Part shown: positions 36,280 through 45,096 of the stretch, one piece after another
Position numbering within the stretch: the first letter of the stretch is position 1
Layout: each line of letters opens with the position of its first letter
From: Desulfobacterales bacterium
GTDB lineage: Bacteria > Desulfobacterota > Desulfobacteria > Desulfobacterales > Desulfosalsimonadaceae
Length of the DNA stretch: 64,000 nt
Assembly (NCBI GenBank): GCA_034520365.1
Contig: JAXHNP010000003.1
Span: forward strand, 620,001-684,000
Direction of reading: 5' to 3'
The notes under the pieces: generated by a model
The model's input: the letters and a program-made list of their open reading frames with translations, nothing else
What the model was told of the DNA's origin: nothing
Database searches by the model: none
Position numbers and translations under genes: made by a program

Positions 36280-38466
36280 CTAAGCAAATCCTAACGCCAG
36301 CCCGCCCTGATAGACAATAAACGATGCAATCCAGGCAACACCCGTGGTGTAGGCCACATTAAAAAACGCCCACCTGGCCGAGCCGGTCTCCCGGGCAATC
36401 ACGGCGACAGTGGCCAGACAGGGCACATAGAGCAGCACAAAAATCATCATGGAAAACGCGGAAAGCGCTGTCATGCCGGAATTGAGAAGGGCATTGCGAA
36501 GCACCTCGGATTCCGCGTCACCCTCATCCACGGCATACAAAACCCCCATGGTGCTCACCACAATCTCCTTGGCCACAAACCCGGTTAAAAGAGAAACACT
36601 TCCCCGCCAGTCTATGCCAATAGGCTCAAATACCGGCGCAACCACGTGGCCGATCCGCCCGATGTATGATTTACGCGCCTTTTCAACGGAACGGGCTTTT
36701 TTAACATCCTGGATAAGTTCCTGCTGTTCGCTTTCCAATACCGCAGCCTCTCCCGCCGGGGCCTCGCTGATTTTTTCCGCATAAACCGCCTGGATGCGTG
36801 TGATTTCTTCATCATAATTCCGGGCATAGTCAATATCCCGGGGAAACGTGGACAGTGCCCAGACCACCACCGATCCCACCAGAATGATACCGCCCATTTT
36901 CTTTAAAAACATCTTGCTCCGATCCCACATGTGGATGAGCAGACTCTTTAACATCGGCATCCGGTAGGGCGGCAGCTCCATCACAAACGGCGCCTCAACC
37001 CCCCGCAGCAGAACAGAGCGGAACAAGCGGCCGGTCAATATGGCCACCACAATTCCCAGCAGGTAAAGCCCGAAGATGACGGTGCCTGCCTTTGCGGCAA
37101 AAAAAGTGCCGGCCAGCACAATATAGACGGGAAGCCTGGCTGAGCAGGACATAAACGGGGTGATCATGATGGTCAGAATTCGGTCTTTTCGGCTCTCAAG
37201 GGTCCGCGTGGCCATAATCGCCGGCACATTGCAGCCAAAGCCCATGAGCATGGGGATGAAGGATTTGCCGTGCAGCCCGATCAAATGCATGATCTTGTCC
37301 ATTAAAAACGCGGCCCGGGACATGTAGCCGGTATCCTCAAAAAGCGAAATGCAGAAAAACAGCAGCAGGATATTGGGAAGAAAAATAATGATGCTCCCCA
37401 CGCCGGCGATCACGCCGTTGACCAGCAAATCCTTGACCATCCCGTCCGGCAGCAGCCCGCCCACAAAACCGGATAAAAGCCCGACCCCGGCATCAATCCA
37501 TTCCATGGGGTAGGCGCCCAGGGTAAACGTAATCTGGAACATGGCCCAGATAAAAAAGATAAAAATCGGAAACCCCAGAAACCGGTTGGTCAGCACCAGG
37601 TCGATGTTCCGTGAGACATCGACCCGCCGCAGGCTGGTGTGGGTGACCGCCTCCCGCATGATGCCGGCAATAAACCCGTAGCGCTCATCGGTCATCACGA
37701 TTTCCACGTCCTCGTCAAACCGGCCCATCAGTTGGCCGCGAAGCTTTTGGGCGACTTCAATCACCGACTCTGCGCCCGCCCCCATTTTCTGCCGGAGCCT
37801 TTCCTGGACGATTTGGTCGTCTTCCAGGAGCTTGACCGCTATCCAGCGCGGATTGTAGGGAAATGATTCATCGGTGTGTTCATTGACCGCATCTTTTATT
37901 TCGGCAATCGCCGCCTCAATATCCTTGCTGTATCTGACTTTACGTTCATCCGGGGTGCCGCTTGAGGATTCCGCCTGATCAATGACGGTCTGGATCAGCT
38001 CGTCCAGCCCTTCCCCTTTGTTGCCAACCGTAAATACCACCGGTACGCCCAAAAGCTCGGACATGGTTTCCGCATCGATATGGATGCCCCGGGATTTGGC
38101 CAGATCCGCCATATTCAAAGCAAAGATGACGTTGCAGTCCAGCTCGCGAAGCTGGTTGGCCAGATAAAGGCTTCGCTCCAGGTTGGAGGCGTCGATAATA
38201 TCGATGACCACATCGGGATTTTCTTCAAGGATAAAATCCCGGGCCACGATCTCTTCAATGGAAAACGGGGTGAGGCTGTAGGTGCCCGGCAGGTCGATGA
38301 CTTTAATATCATAGCCGCTGCGGTGGATTTCCCCTTCTTTTTTCTCCACCGTCACGCCCGGCCAGTTGCCCACCTTCTGGCGGGTGCCGGTCAGCTTGTT
38401 AAATATGGTGGTTTTACCTGAATTGGGATTGCCGGCAAGCGCGACCCTAAGCAGTTTTTTCGGCAT
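36280..38466 (-). CDS. feoB: Ferrous iron transporter FeoB
   Basis: A 728-aa inner-membrane Fe(II) transporter. The N-terminal GTPase has G1 GNPNSGKT (12-19), G3 DLPGTYSL and G4-type NMAD. The membrane part (~290-728) has two Gate regions with GFGCNVPAIMATRTLESRKD and ITPFMSCSARLPVYIVLAG, whose Cys/Asn line the path. A hydrophilic segment between the gates (~545-600) is typical for this group. The start ATG 38466 overlaps feoA by 20 bases. It forms an operon with feoA and a Fur-FeoA fusion regulator. Confidence 0.96.
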   Translation of the reverse strand: MPKKLLRVALAGNPNSGKTTIFNKLTGTRQKVGNWPGVTVEKKEGEIHRSGYDIKVIDLPGTYSLTPFSIEEIVARDFILEENPDVVIDIIDASNLERSLYLANQLRELDCNVIFALNMADLAKSRGIHIDAETMSELLGVPVVFTVGNKGEGLDELIQTVIDQAESSSGTPDERKVRYSKDIEAAIAEIKDAVNEHTDESFPYNPRWIAVKLLEDDQIVQERLRQKMGAGAESVIEVAQKLRGQLMGRFDEDVEIVMTDERYGFIAGIMREAVTHTSLRRVDVSRNIDLVLTNRFLGFPIFIFFIWAMFQITFTLGAYPMEWIDAGVGLLSGFVGGLLPDGMVKDLLVNGVIAGVGSIIIFLPNILLLFFCISLFEDTGYMSRAAFLMDKIMHLIGLHGKSFIPMLMGFGCNVPAIMATRTLESRKDRILTIMITPFMSCSARLPVYIVLAGTFFAAKAGTVIFGLYLLGIVVAILTGRLFRSVLLRGVEAPFVMELPPYRMPMLKSLLIHMWDRSKMFLKKMGGIILVGSVVVWALSTFPRDIDYARNYDEEITRIQAVYAEKISEAPAGEAAVLESEQQELIQDVKKARSVEKARKSYIGRIGHVVAPVFEPIGIDWRGSVSLLTGFVAKEIVVSTMGVLYAVDEGDAESEVLRNALLNSGMTALSAFSMMIFVLLYVPCLATVAVIARETGSARWAFFNVAYTTGVAWIASFIVYQGGLALGFA

Positions 38467-38704
38467 ATGGCCCCTCGCGGCTTTCCCTGACCACCTGAAT
38501 CTCCGCTGCCTCCTTTACCCTGAGGGACACGTGAAAATCCTTGACAATAAGCTCTATGGGATCTTTCAGGGGGGCATATTTTTCAATATAGACATCAGAT
38601 CCTTTGGTCAGCCCCATTTCCAGGAGGCGGCGGCGCAGCCTGGGTTCGCCGCCGATACCAACAATTTTTGCGGTTTCACCTTCCCGCATCTCACTTAAAC
38701 GCAT
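38447..38704 (-). CDS. feoA: Ferrous iron transport protein FeoA
   Basis: An 85-aa SH3-like protein needed for FeoB function. Motifs: MREGETAKIVGIGGEPRLRR, RLLEMGLTKGSDVYIEKYAP and a C-terminal hydrophobic strand FHVSLRVKEAAEIQVV. It overlaps feoB by 20 bases and lies 15 bases after the regulator gene, so all three are probably one transcript. Confidence 0.93.
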   Translation of the reverse strand: MRLSEMREGETAKIVGIGGEPRLRRRLLEMGLTKGSDVYIEKYAPLKDPIELIVKDFHVSLRVKEAAEIQVVRESREGPYAEKTA

Positions 38705-38719
38705 GATGATATCCAGCCT

Positions 38720-39409
38720 CTATTTTTCAGATGCCGTTTCCGGCACAACAATAATCTTCTGTGCCAGGCCGCGGCCCAATACGTATCGGTTGAAATCCAG
38801 GGCCACCACCAGCTGGCCGCTGCCCGTATTACTGATGACCTCGATGCGGTCATCCACCCGAAAGCCCATGCTCAAAAGCCGCATCCGGGCATTGTGGCCG
38901 CCGATAAATTCCTTTATTTTCAGCCGCTCGCCCGGTTTGGCCATAATCAGGGGCATGGACTGATTCCGGGTCTCCATGCATTCGGAACAGATGCCGTATA
39001 TGTTCATCTGATGCTGCAGCATGTGAAATCCGTAGTCCGATACAATCCGTGACTGGAGCTCTTCGAGCTTATCATTTTTGAATTCAATAATCTTGCCGCA
39101 TTTGGTACAGATCATATGGTCATGATGCTGCCCCAGATGGCGGTGCTCATATCGGACATCCCCGTTTTCAAACCGGATTTTCTGGGCAAAACCGAAATGG
39201 CACATGAACTGCAGCGTCTCCTCCACAAAGTCCGGAGAAAAATCGTCCCCCTGCGCCTTGAGCCGCTCAAGCAGCTCAGCCGCTGTCACATGGCTTTCGG
39301 TTTTTAAAAAAACTTCGAGAACCTTATAGCGATCCTCAAAGCGATCAACATGTTCGTCTTTAAACAGTTTTTCAAACTGCTTTTTCTCATATGTATGGAG
39401 CTGTGTCAT
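38720..39409 (-). CDS. Fur-family regulator fused to a FeoA domain
   Basis: A 229-aa two-domain protein. Residues ~1-145 are Fur-like: winged helix (HVTAAELLERLKAQGDDFSP), metal site HRHLGQHHDHMICTKCGKII and a second CxxC in YGICSECMETR. Residues ~150-225 are a FeoA (SH3-like) domain: MAKPGERLKIKEFIGGHNAR, RLLSMGFRVDDRIEVISNTG and DFNRYVLGRGLAQKIIVV. Fur senses Fe(II) and represses iron genes; FeoA domains attach to FeoB. The fusion, first in its own feoAB operon, suggests a sensor tied to the transporter or autoregulation. DNA contacts look intact. Confidence 0.9.
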   Translation of the reverse strand: MTQLHTYEKKQFEKLFKDEHVDRFEDRYKVLEVFLKTESHVTAAELLERLKAQGDDFSPDFVEETLQFMCHFGFAQKIRFENGDVRYEHRHLGQHHDHMICTKCGKIIEFKNDKLEELQSRIVSDYGFHMLQHQMNIYGICSECMETRNQSMPLIMAKPGERLKIKEFIGGHNARMRLLSMGFRVDDRIEVISNTGSGQLVVALDFNRYVLGRGLAQKIIVVPETASEK

Positions 39410-39446
39410 AGGGCTACCTGCCGGAACTGATTTTAGAGAATAGAGT

Positions 39447-39475
39447 TAAATATTACAGGCCTTTCATCTTGTCAA
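39447..39475 (-). promoter_or_regulatory. Promoter of the fur-feoA-feoB operon
   Basis: On the minus strand TTGACA, a 17-bp spacer and TATTTA lie 38-66 bases before the regulator start. No clear 19-bp Fur box was found, although AT-rich sequence surrounds the -10. Confidence 0.5.
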
Positions 39476-39533
39476 TAAAACTGACATAATATAAAGCCTG
39501 CATAATACAGGTCAAGGTGCAATCCCGGAACGC

Positions 39534-39770
39534 CACGGTGAATTTGTTCTGGCGAACAACCCCATAACCATGGGGTTGTTCGCATTTAAGGTCGGCACGG
39601 TGGCCGACCCTACAAAATGTCGGCATTCTCGCGGGCCACCGTGCCCACCATCAATTAAGGTCGGCGCGGTGGCCGACCCTACGACGGTTATCCGCCGGCC
39701 CAACTCATTCTTGTCGCGTAGGGCGGGCCACCGTGCCCGCCTGAAAAATAGATAGAACAAATTTACCGTA
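39534..39770. mobile_element. Non-coding palindromic element sharing the IVS-cassette ends
   Basis: A 237-bp element. Left end CACGGTGAATTTGTTCT and right end AGAACAAATTTACCGTA are nearly the TIRs of the four-helix-bundle cassettes. The outer 10 bp, CCCGGAACGC (39524-39533) and ACCGGGACGC (39771-39780), agree at 8 of 10 positions, like an aged target duplication. Inside are the hairpin GCGAACAACCCC-ATAACCAT-GGGGTTGTTCGC and two rounds of the GGTCGGCACGGTGGCCGACC / GGGCGGGCCACCGTGCCC palindromes. No gene. It fills most of the 39410-39969 gap. Confidence 0.75.
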
Positions 39771-39969
39771 ACCGGGACGCCGCCAAACTTAAACTTGACT
39801 TTTTGCGGCCGGAGAAATTAAAGTTAAACTCGATTGTTGAATTGAATTCATTTTTAAAATCAAATTCATGTTTTTCAAATAAGCCCATCCCTATTATACT
39901 AAATAATTTGTTACAGGTATCAGAGAGACACACACAAACAAAATCGCTGCAAACAGCCGGAGGCTGAAT

Positions 39970-41586
39970 ATGGAAGCCATCAAAAGCCGGGTCAATGTCA
40001 ACAGCTCGGAATACCGAACCAATTACAGCCACATGGCATCCCTGGTCGAGGATTTAAATAACGAAATAAACCGGGCCGCCCGGGAGCGCCCCAAGGAAAA
40101 CCTGGACCGTCTGGCCGCAGAGGGCAAACTCACCTGCCGGGAGCGGATTGATCTGCTGCTGGATCACAACACCCCGTTTCTTGAGATCGCCCCGCTGGCC
40201 GGGCGGGATATGTATGACGGCAAAATTCACGGCGCGGGCATCGTTGCCGGCATCGGTGTGGTTTCCGGAAAGGAGACCCTTATCCATGCATTCGATCCCT
40301 CCCTTATTGGCGGCAACATCTACCCCATTGCCATCAAGAAAACCCTGCGCTGCCAGCAGATTGCGCTCGAAAACCGGCTCCCCATCGTCTATCTGCTGGA
40401 CTCCCTGGTCCCCTACCTGCCCCTGGAATTCGAGGTCTTCCCGGATGTGGCCGACGGGGGGCGTGTCTATTACAACCAGGCCATGCTTTCAAAAAAGGGA
40501 ATCCCGCAAATCGCCGGCGTATTCGGGGTTTGCACCGCAGGGGACGCCTATATTGCCGCGATGTCGGACGAAGTGGTGCATGTCAAAGGAAACGGCGCCA
40601 TCTTTTTGGGCAGCCCGCCGGTGGTCAAAGCCGTGACCGGCGAGACAGTGACCGCGGAAGAACTCGGCGGGGCGGATATGCACTGCAAAAAATCCGGGGT
40701 ATCGGATTACTGTGCGGCAGATGACGCAGAGGCGATCCATATCATTCGAAACATTACGAAAAACCTGCCGGCCGTGGAAAAGACCAAGGTGTCCATGCAG
40801 GTGCCCGCTCCGCCCGCCTATGATCCCAGGGAGATTTACGGCATCGTGAGCCGCGATTTGTCCCGGCCCTATGAGGTACGCGAAGTGATTGCCCGGATCG
40901 TGGATAAAAGCGAATTTCTGGAGTTCAAGCCCCTATACGGCCAGACCCTGGTCTGCGGCTGGGCCTATATCCACGGCTATCCGGTGGGGATTCTGGCCAA
41001 CAACGGGGTCCTGTTCTCCGAAGGCGCGGAAAAAGCCGCCCAGTTTATCCAGATATGCGACCGCCGGCAAACGCCCCTGGTATTTCTGCAGAACATCAGC
41101 GGGTTCATGGTGGGAAAAGCCTATGAACGGGGCGGCATCACCAAACACAGCCAGAAAATGTTAAACGCCGTGGCCACCGCCACCGTGCCGAAATTCACGG
41201 TGATGATGGGCGCCTCCTACGGGGCCGGCAATTACGGTATGTGCGGCCGGGGCTGCGGCCCGAGGTTTTTGTGGAACTGGCCCAATACGGAAATCGGGGT
41301 CATCAGCGGGAGAAAAGCCGCGGAAATGCTGGTTACCACTAAAAATGATCAGTTGACCAACGCCGGAGAGCCGCCCATGACCCAAAACGAGGCAAAGGCG
41401 ATCCGCAAACGAATTATTGAGAAAGCCGCCCAGGAAGGCAATGCCTATAATTCAACCGCCAAAATCGGGGATGACGGCATTATAGACCCGGCCAAAACCC
41501 GGGATGTTCTGGGGCTTTCCATTTCCGCGGCCCTGAACGCCCCGATCCGGGATGATGTGATGGGCTACGGCAATTTCAGAATGTAG
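39970..41586 (+). CDS. Acyl-CoA carboxylase carboxyltransferase subunit (methylcrotonyl-CoA carboxylase-like)
   Basis: A 538-aa carboxyltransferase of the crotonase-like double-domain type, which moves CO2 from carboxybiotin to an acyl-CoA. RPKENLDRLAAEGKLTCRER at the start, FGVCTAGDAYIAAMSDEVVH, FLQNISGFMVGKAYERGGIT, and SYGAGNYGMCGRGCGPRFLW are closest to the 3-methylcrotonyl/geranyl-CoA group rather than propionyl-CoA. A biotin carboxylase follows 129 bases downstream, but no biotin carrier protein is nearby. The ribosome site (CCGGAGGCTG) precedes ATG 39970. Confidence 0.88.
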   Translation: MEAIKSRVNVNSSEYRTNYSHMASLVEDLNNEINRAARERPKENLDRLAAEGKLTCRERIDLLLDHNTPFLEIAPLAGRDMYDGKIHGAGIVAGIGVVSGKETLIHAFDPSLIGGNIYPIAIKKTLRCQQIALENRLPIVYLLDSLVPYLPLEFEVFPDVADGGRVYYNQAMLSKKGIPQIAGVFGVCTAGDAYIAAMSDEVVHVKGNGAIFLGSPPVVKAVTGETVTAEELGGADMHCKKSGVSDYCAADDAEAIHIIRNITKNLPAVEKTKVSMQVPAPPAYDPREIYGIVSRDLSRPYEVREVIARIVDKSEFLEFKPLYGQTLVCGWAYIHGYPVGILANNGVLFSEGAEKAAQFIQICDRRQTPLVFLQNISGFMVGKAYERGGITKHSQKMLNAVATATVPKFTVMMGASYGAGNYGMCGRGCGPRFLWNWPNTEIGVISGRKAAEMLVTTKNDQLTNAGEPPMTQNEAKAIRKRIIEKAAQEGNAYNSTAKIGDDGIIDPAKTRDVLGLSISAALNAPIRDDVMGYGNFRM

Positions 41587-41612
41587 TCGTCTTACTATTA
41601 ATCTTAATCAGA

Positions 41613-41694
41613 TGTCATTTCGAGCGCCAGCGAGAAATCTGGCATTTAATCATCGCAGAAAGATTTCTCGTCGCTGCCGCTCCTCGAAATGACA
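41613..41694. repeat. Inverted repeat TGTCATTTCGAG / CTCGAAATGACA
   Basis: A long hairpin whose arms also pair GCGAGAAATCT with AGATTTCTCG. It lies inside the carboxylase operon between the two subunits. The type (GTCATTTCGAGCG...) is a common dispersed bacterial intergenic repeat; a related GCTGACGCTCGGAATGACAG array is at 54493-54690. Confidence 0.7.
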
Positions 41695-41715
41695 GTTTAG
41701 GAGATTTCAAAGGAA

Positions 41716-43209
41716 ATGTTTAAAAAAATCCTAATCGCCAACCGGGGGGAAATCGCGGTCCGCATCATCCGCGCCTGCCGGGAAATGGGAATCGCCACGG
41801 TGGCCGTATTTTCCGAGGCGGATGAAAAGGCGCTTCACGTCCTGTATGCGGATGAAGCGGTCAGCCTCGGCGAGACCCCGGCGGTCAAAAGCTACCTAAA
41901 TATTGATAAAATCATCACCGCCGCCAAAACCACCCGCGCGGCGGCCATCCACCCGGGATACGGCTTTTTATCGGAAAATGCGGAGTTCGCCCGAAAATGC
42001 GCGGAGGCCGGGATTACCTACATCGGTCCCTCGCCCGAGGTCATCAGCAATTTGGGGGATAAAACCACGGCGCGACAGATTATGATGGACAGCGGCGTGC
42101 CGGTGATCCCCGGCACGCCCGGGGCCATATCCGATCCCACAGTTGCGGCCGAAGAGGCCAAAAAAATCGGCTATCCGGTCCTGATCAAGGCCGCGGGCGG
42201 CGGGGGCGGCAAAGGCATGCGGGTGGTCAACTCCGAAAAAGAAATCAAAGACGCCTTTAACCGGGCCACCAGCGAAGCCACGGCCGCATTCGGAAACGGC
42301 ACGGTATACATGGAAAAATACCTCACCGCCCCCCGGCATGTCGAGTTCCAGATTCTGGCCGACAGTTACGGCCATGTGATCCACCTGCTGGAGCGGGAAT
42401 GCTCGATTCAGCGCCGGCATCAGAAACTGATCGAAGAAACCCCCTCTCCGGCCCTCACCCCGGCAATGCGGGAGGAAATGGGGGCGGCCGCGGTGGCCGC
42501 GGCCCGGGCCGCCGGATACGTAAACGCCGGTACCGTGGAGTTTCTGCTGGATGAGGACGGCAGCTTCTACTTTTTAGAGGTAAACACACGGCTTCAGGTG
42601 GAACATCCCATCACTGAGCTGGTCACCGGCGTTGATATCGTCCGCCGGCAGATCGAAATCGCGGCCGGCCAGCCTCTTGATATGGACCAGGCGGACGTTG
42701 TCGGCCGTGGCCATGCCATTGAATGCCGGATATATGCCGAAGACCCGGAGAATAACTTTTTCCCGTCTCCCGGCAAAATCCTTTATCTGCACGAACCAAG
42801 AGGGCCGGGCATCCGGATCGACTCCGGGGTCTATCCCACCTATACCGTGCCCGTGGCCTATGACCCGATCCTTTGCAAACTCATCGTCTGGGACGAGGAC
42901 CGGGAGCATGCGATCAGCCGCATGATCAGCGCCCTGTGCGACTTCGTGCTTTTGGGCATCAAGACATCGATCCCGTTTTTATTAAAAATCCTGCAGTCCG
43001 AGCGATTCATCGAGGGCAATGTGGATACCCGCTTTATCGAGACCCAGCTCATCCACACCCTGCCCAGCAGCCGGTATACGGAAACCGCCGGGCTTGCCTT
43101 TGTGGGCGATGAAATCACCCGTAACCCCCGCACCCGCTCGCTTACCCCGGCGGAAAGCCGGCCGCCCACGCCCTGGCAGTCCTTAGGGCAATGGCGGATG
43201 GTCGGTTAA
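41716..43209 (+). CDS. Biotin carboxylase subunit of acyl-CoA carboxylase
   Basis: A 497-aa ATP-grasp biotin carboxylase. MFKKILIANRGEIAVRIIRA opens the preATP-grasp domain, KAAGGGGGKGMRVV is the glycine loop, MEKYLTAPRHVEFQILAD, LLERECSIQRRHQKLIEETP and LEVNTRLQVEHPITELVTG are catalytic and biotin-binding segments. It carboxylates biotin on a carrier protein using bicarbonate and ATP. The C-terminus ends without a BCCP domain (the last ~45 residues are low-similarity, TRSLTPAESRPPTPWQSLGQ), so the carrier must be encoded elsewhere. It probably works with the upstream carboxyltransferase. Confidence 0.92.
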   Translation: MFKKILIANRGEIAVRIIRACREMGIATVAVFSEADEKALHVLYADEAVSLGETPAVKSYLNIDKIITAAKTTRAAAIHPGYGFLSENAEFARKCAEAGITYIGPSPEVISNLGDKTTARQIMMDSGVPVIPGTPGAISDPTVAAEEAKKIGYPVLIKAAGGGGGKGMRVVNSEKEIKDAFNRATSEATAAFGNGTVYMEKYLTAPRHVEFQILADSYGHVIHLLERECSIQRRHQKLIEETPSPALTPAMREEMGAAAVAAARAAGYVNAGTVEFLLDEDGSFYFLEVNTRLQVEHPITELVTGVDIVRRQIEIAAGQPLDMDQADVVGRGHAIECRIYAEDPENNFFPSPGKILYLHEPRGPGIRIDSGVYPTYTVPVAYDPILCKLIVWDEDREHAISRMISALCDFVLLGIKTSIPFLLKILQSERFIEGNVDTRFIETQLIHTLPSSRYTETAGLAFVGDEITRNPRTRSLTPAESRPPTPWQSLGQWRMVG

Positions 43210-43226
43210 ACTTTTGGGAGGCTTCC

Positions 43227-43337
43227 ATGTTTAAATACCTGTTCCACCCGATTATGATTAACCGGCTGGAGATCAAAAACCGGATCGCCTATCCGTCCCT
43301 GGGGCTTTTGTACTCCTATGACAGCAAGTTCGGATGA
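43227..43337 (+). pseudogene. Old Yellow Enzyme family, N-terminal remnant (36 aa)
   Basis: GGGAGG and an ATG at 43227 open MFKYLFHPIMINRLEIKNRI then AYPSLGLLYSYDSKFG and a stop. This is the start of an NADH:flavin oxidoreductase/2,4-dienoyl-CoA reductase-type protein (normally 350-650 aa). The break coincides with the beginning of a palindromic repeat at 43339. It directly followed the carboxylase genes, suggesting the lost enzyme belonged to the same acyl-CoA pathway. Confidence 0.75.
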
Positions 43338-43338
43338 A

Positions 43339-43462
43339 GGGTCGGCACGGTGGCCGACCCTACGACGGGCAGATTTTTTCCCATGCGTAGGGCGCGGGCC
43401 ACCGCGCCCGCCTGAAAAATTTTTCCCATGCGTAGGGCGGGCCACCGTGCCCGCCTGAAAAA
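43339..43462. repeat. Tandem palindromic GGTCGGCACGG / GGGCGGGCCACC units
   Basis: One left arm followed by two right arms (GTAGGGCGCGGGCCACCGCG and GTAGGGCGGGCCACCGTGCC), each ending in GCCCGCCTGAAAAAT. It belongs to the family at 3290-3365, 39590-39745 and 63890-63960. The shared AGAACAAATTT end is not present here. Confidence 0.75.
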
Positions 43463-43480
43463 TTGGGGTTATTACATTTA

Positions 43481-45076
43481 ATGTACACCTGGAACCTGGA
43501 AAGTGAACGGCTTGAGGCCGAAACCTATCTTTCGGGCCGGCGGGCGGATTTCACCGCCACCTACATGAAGGTGGCCAACCTTCAGTTTATTATCGAGCAG
43601 CAGCCGGAAATCATTCAGCCGGGCACTATCAACGCCCTGTGCTGCGTACTTGAGGGCAACGAGCACAAAAGCCAGCGGCAGGTATTCTTTCTTTTTAAAA
43701 AAGCGGCAGAGGGTCTTGCCGCGATCATCTGCCAGGCCGCCACCGCTGAACTGGCAGATCAGGCGCGAAAGACCCTTACCCATATCCTGTGCACCCACAC
43801 CGGCCCGGCCTTCCGCGCAGCCGCCGAAGCCATGGGCGCTTTGCCGATAAGCATCAATCCCCCGGCATTTGACTGCTCCCAGCCGCCCGACCCGGCCGTT
43901 CAGCCGGTGCAGCATCTGGCGGATCTCCTGGGCAAAGGGCCGCCCCGCGCCATGCGATGGATGGGCCGAAACCTGGTGCTATCCCTGTCGGAGAATTCCG
44001 GTGAGCGGCTGGTTTTCAAATTCGCACGATCCGGCCAGCCCCTCTCCGATCTGACCCTGGAAACCCGGTGGATGCGTTTTATGGCGGCTCTTGAGCTGCC
44101 CGCCGCCTACCGGTTTGGCATCCCCAAGCCCCTGGCCCGGCCCGAACATCTGATCTACCGGTTTCATCCCGACGCTCTGGATATTCCGGTATCCCTGGAT
44201 ATTGATAAAAACCGCTATGCCATCGGGTTTTCGGTGCCCAAGGCCTATTTCCAATATCCCAATCATGCCGCAGAGGCTAAAATCCCTGACATTGACGCCT
44301 GTTGCTCCATTTTATGCAAAAACGCCCGAACTTTGGGCCGCCTGGCCAGCCTCGGCATTATCCATACCGCGCCCATTCCGCTTTTCCATAACCGGGTCCA
44401 GCGCCACCGCCGCGAGGATCACGGCCTCTATGAATGGCGGCGGGGCGGGCGCCTGGACCAGTGGCTGGCCTCGTGCCGCTACCCCAACATCGGGGCCAGC
44501 GGCATCCGGGATTTTGAACATTTTATTGCATTTAACGGCCCGGGCCGAAGGCTCTACGACCACATCGGCGCCCATGTATTCAGCCTGATCCTGATTGCGG
44601 GCAGCTATTTCCGGAACCTGGATGAAACCCGGATCGGCCTGGATGAAAACGGCGCCCCAATAGACGTTCGGGCCTTATTCGATCGGAAATGGCTGACCCG
44701 GGTGCTGAGCGAGATATTTGACAATTATTATAGCGGCTTTACCGGACTTCACTACGAAAGCCCCTATCCCTGCGATTTGGAGCATTTAAGCCGCCGGCTC
44801 ATAGAGGAAATGGGGGTGGACCGGCACATGGAGGAAACCCTGCGCGTGGCCGAACAAAATTCGATGACCGGCGATGAATTTCATGCGTTTCTGGCAAACC
44901 GTGGATTTACGAAAGAGCAGATCGCTGACGCCGAAAAAGGTGAAGCGGATATCACCATCCTCACCGGCCCGCATTTAGGCGGGTTCAACCAGCGCATCTC
45001 CATCCCGGAGCTCACCGAATACACCGCCGCCCTATCCGCCCTCTGCATTATGGACCGGTATTGGCAGTCAAAATGA
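43481..45076 (+). CDS. Large uncharacterised protein, possible SidJ-related pseudokinase
   Basis: A 531-aa cytoplasmic protein. From memory it resembles proteins from Desulfobacterota named SidJ-related pseudokinase, but I cannot verify that here. Kinase-like features would be the strand GERLVFKFARSGQPLSDL (Lys in a beta-3-like setting) in a C-terminal part, after a helical N-terminal ~130 residues. Later conserved-looking segments are DHGLYEWRRGGRLDQW, PNIGASGIRDFEHFIAFNGP and NYYSGFTGLHYESPYP. In Legionella, SidJ is a calmodulin-dependent glutamylase. ATG 43481 is preferred to TTG 43463; the upstream region is repeat sequence, so the native promoter may have been replaced. The ribosome site is weak. 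Confidence 0.5.
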   Translation: MYTWNLESERLEAETYLSGRRADFTATYMKVANLQFIIEQQPEIIQPGTINALCCVLEGNEHKSQRQVFFLFKKAAEGLAAIICQAATAELADQARKTLTHILCTHTGPAFRAAAEAMGALPISINPPAFDCSQPPDPAVQPVQHLADLLGKGPPRAMRWMGRNLVLSLSENSGERLVFKFARSGQPLSDLTLETRWMRFMAALELPAAYRFGIPKPLARPEHLIYRFHPDALDIPVSLDIDKNRYAIGFSVPKAYFQYPNHAAEAKIPDIDACCSILCKNARTLGRLASLGIIHTAPIPLFHNRVQRHRREDHGLYEWRRGGRLDQWLASCRYPNIGASGIRDFEHFIAFNGPGRRLYDHIGAHVFSLILIAGSYFRNLDETRIGLDENGAPIDVRALFDRKWLTRVLSEIFDNYYSGFTGLHYESPYPCDLEHLSRRLIEEMGVDRHMEETLRVAEQNSMTGDEFHAFLANRGFTKEQIADAEKGEADITILTGPHLGGFNQRISIPELTEYTAALSALCIMDRYWQSK

Positions 45077-45096
45077 AATGCAATGAAAAATTTATA

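Noticed and set aside
39400..39480. Fur box at the fur-feoA promoter
   Set aside because: AT-rich sequence is present but no convincing GATAAT-type 19-bp inverted repeat.
39512..39760. Minus-strand open frame in the palindromic element
   Set aside because: It only reads through repeat arms and is compositionally odd.
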